The notes below the pieces were generated by a model. That model was not told the origin of the DNA. It did no database searches and worked only from the letters and a program-made list of their open reading frames with translations. This document shows positions 41,489 to 42,438 of a DNA stretch of 42,438 nucleotides, piece after piece. A program made the translations under genes and the position numbers. This DNA comes from Acidobacteriota bacterium (GTDB taxonomy: Bacteria > Acidobacteriota > UBA4820 > DSQY01). Within the stretch, counting starts at the first letter, position 1. Every line of letters begins with the position of its first letter. The DNA lies in assembly GCA_040752915.1 (NCBI GenBank), contig JBFMHB010000024.1, forward strand, positions 1 to 42,438, written 5' to 3'.

Positions 41489-42130
41489 ATGAAGACGTGG
41501 ACGAAGATCGGAATCGTAGGGGCCGCGATCGCCGTGGCCCTGGCCGCCGTAGCCCGCAATCCCTTGAGGGATCCCCAGGTGGCCAAGGATCTCGGCCTCA
41601 CACCGGAGCAGATCCAGAAACTCGAAGACCTGCGCTACCGCCACCAGGCGGAGATGATCGACCAGCGAGGCGACCTCCAGAAGAAGATGCTGGACCTTCG
41701 CCGGGAGATGGAGAAGGACACGCCCGACCCGGCGGTCGTCAACCGGCTCATCGACGAGACCGCCATGCTTCGCGCCGCCATGGGCAAGGCCCGAGCCTCC
41801 CACCAGCTGGAGCTTCGCAAGGTCTTCACGCCCGAGCAATGGGACAAGGTGAAGGGCCGGTTCGCGGCGGGTAGGGCAGAGCGTCCCGGACGGGGCGGAC
41901 GGATGGGTCGCGGCGCCGGCTTCCGCGGCCCGGGACCCCGCGAGGGTTTCGGGCCGGGCGCACCCGGCTGTACCGGGTCGGGACCCGGAATCGGCGCTGG
42001 ACCGGCCGAGGGCTTCGGCCCTGGATCCCCTGGATGCACGGGCCAGGGGCCCGGCATGTGGGCCTTCGATCCGCCGGAACCGGAGCTCGGTCCCGAGGAG
42101 GACGAGGACCCTCCCGGCCCCCAGCCCTGA
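41489..42130 (+). CDS. Spy/CpxP-like (LTXXQ) periplasmic protein with Gly/Pro-rich repeat tail
   Basis: 213 residues from the ATG at 41489 behind TAAGGAGA. A signal or anchor segment covers 1 to about 22. Residues about 30-125 are helical with two LTXXQ-type motifs: LGLTPEQIQKLEDLR and VFTPEQWDKVK, as in Spy, CpxP and heavy-metal-sensor (CnrX/ZraP) proteins. Helix residues are rich in E, K, R and Q. The tail (about 130-213) is low complexity and contains two copies of EGFGPG(A/S)PGCTG(S/Q)GPG beginning at residues 152 and 174, each with one cysteine, then an acidic PEPELGPEEDEDPP end. Likely a periplasmic chaperone or metal-stress protein. Between two terminators, so monocistronic. Confidence 0.83.
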   Translation: MKTWTKIGIVGAAIAVALAAVARNPLRDPQVAKDLGLTPEQIQKLEDLRYRHQAEMIDQRGDLQKKMLDLRREMEKDTPDPAVVNRLIDETAMLRAAMGKARASHQLELRKVFTPEQWDKVKGRFAAGRAERPGRGGRMGRGAGFRGPGPREGFGPGAPGCTGSGPGIGAGPAEGFGPGSPGCTGQGPGMWAFDPPEPELGPEEDEDPPGPQP

Positions 42131-42166
42131 GAGGCCGGGGAACGGGCCATCTTGCGCGGTGCCCGA

Positions 42167-42196
42167 GGGGGCGGCTTCGGCCGCCCCCTTCTTCTT
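42167..42196 (+). terminator. Strong terminator after the Spy/CpxP-like gene
   Basis: Perfect 9-bp stem GGGGGCGGC/GCCGCCCCC (42167-42175 and 42180-42188), TTCG tetraloop, then TTCTTCTT. Confidence 0.88.
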
Positions 42197-42316
42197 CGCC
42201 GGGACGCCGCCTTCCGCCTGTGGCGGATGGCGATCCGTCTCGGGAGCCTGCACAATTTCTCCAGACGGGCCTCGTAAAGAGGTCGCCCCCCATCGAGCCT
42301 CCAAGGCGCCGCGCCT

Positions 42317-42380
42317 GTTGCCTCACGTAAGAATCTTCCCGAAATGGTATTTGTTGCCTCATGTAAAAATCAATCCGAAA
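42317..42380. repeat. Two-copy direct repeat at 36-bp spacing
   Basis: GTTGCCTCA(C/T)GTAA(G/A)AATC and the following CCGAAA recur at 42317-42343 and 42353-42380. The second copy has about six substitutions. No third copy follows before the edge. No gene is seen between 42197 and the edge. It could be the terminal repeats of an element extending to the right. Confidence 0.7.
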
Positions 42381-42438
42381 CGCGGTGCCTTCTGACCGCA
42401 GCAGGGACTGTGGGAAGGGTGGGAAACCCCGGAGGGGT

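Noticed and set aside
42317-42380. CRISPR-like array
   Set aside because: Only two diverged copies, with an 8-9 base interval between conserved parts and no cas genes.

Overview
The window is a GC-rich stretch of a bacterial chromosome, dense with genes and with no rRNA, tRNA, prophage or complete insertion sequence that I can see. The cell has an outer membrane: there is a FadL/OmpP1 porin, a periplasmic alpha-2-macroglobulin, a class 1C penicillin-binding protein and a Spy/CpxP-like protein. The mix of a secreted von Willebrand A protein, a GntR/ABC cassette with a beta-propeller permease, a paired M16 peptidase and retropepsin-like protease, plus an sdhA-C-D-B operon, would suit Acidobacteriota or a neighbouring phylum. 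That assignment is inference, since no 16S or marker set is present.

Layout. 1-2662 (minus): the N-terminal 887 codons of a large secreted von Willebrand A protein cut by the left edge. 3227-9994 (plus): a thioester alpha-2-macroglobulin and a secreted tandem NTF2-like protein. 9995-10646: repeat-rich, structured intergenic DNA. 10705-14029 (plus): YtrA-type regulator, ABC ATPase, and a permease fused to a predicted periplasmic beta-propeller, behind a promoter covered by overlapping palindromes. 14084-15649 (minus): secreted protease with two aspartyl motifs. 15899-18262 (plus): PBP1C. 18344-22025 (minus): an M16 peptidase pair, one with HxxEH and one without. 22249-24843 (plus): an operon of an atypical radical SAM protein, a small membrane protein and a VAT-1-like oxidoreductase. 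24998-27298 (plus): rpmE, a DUF1385 membrane protein and prfA. 27422-27912: a ribbon-helix-helix/RelE toxin-antitoxin module. 27981-28778: an SDR-fold protein lacking the usual lysine. 29109-32606: succinate dehydrogenase/fumarate reductase in the order A-C-D-B. 32831-34207: FadL-like porin. 34345-37560: GDSL hydrolase, SDR and geranylgeranyl-reductase-like flavoprotein. 37591-40699 (minus): a four-gene run of CNNM transporter, cupin, GNAT and hemolysin III. 40894-41367: bacterioferritin. 41489-42130: Spy/CpxP-like protein. The last 120 bases hold a two-copy 36-bp repeat that may be the edge of a mobile element.

Working together. Much of the left half concerns the envelope: protease trapping by the macroglobulin, wall synthesis or repair by PBP1C, and three secreted or periplasmic peptidase-like proteins. 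The middle holds translation genes and central respiration. The right half combines outer-membrane uptake of hydrophobic compounds, likely lipid chemistry and metal handling. The most unusual items are the permease/beta-propeller fusion under its palindromic operator, the radical SAM protein with a C-X10-C-X2-C cysteine pattern and its two co-transcribed neighbours, the split M16 pair with a C-terminal extension, and the structured element at about 10190-10540 flanked by AAATCCG repeats.
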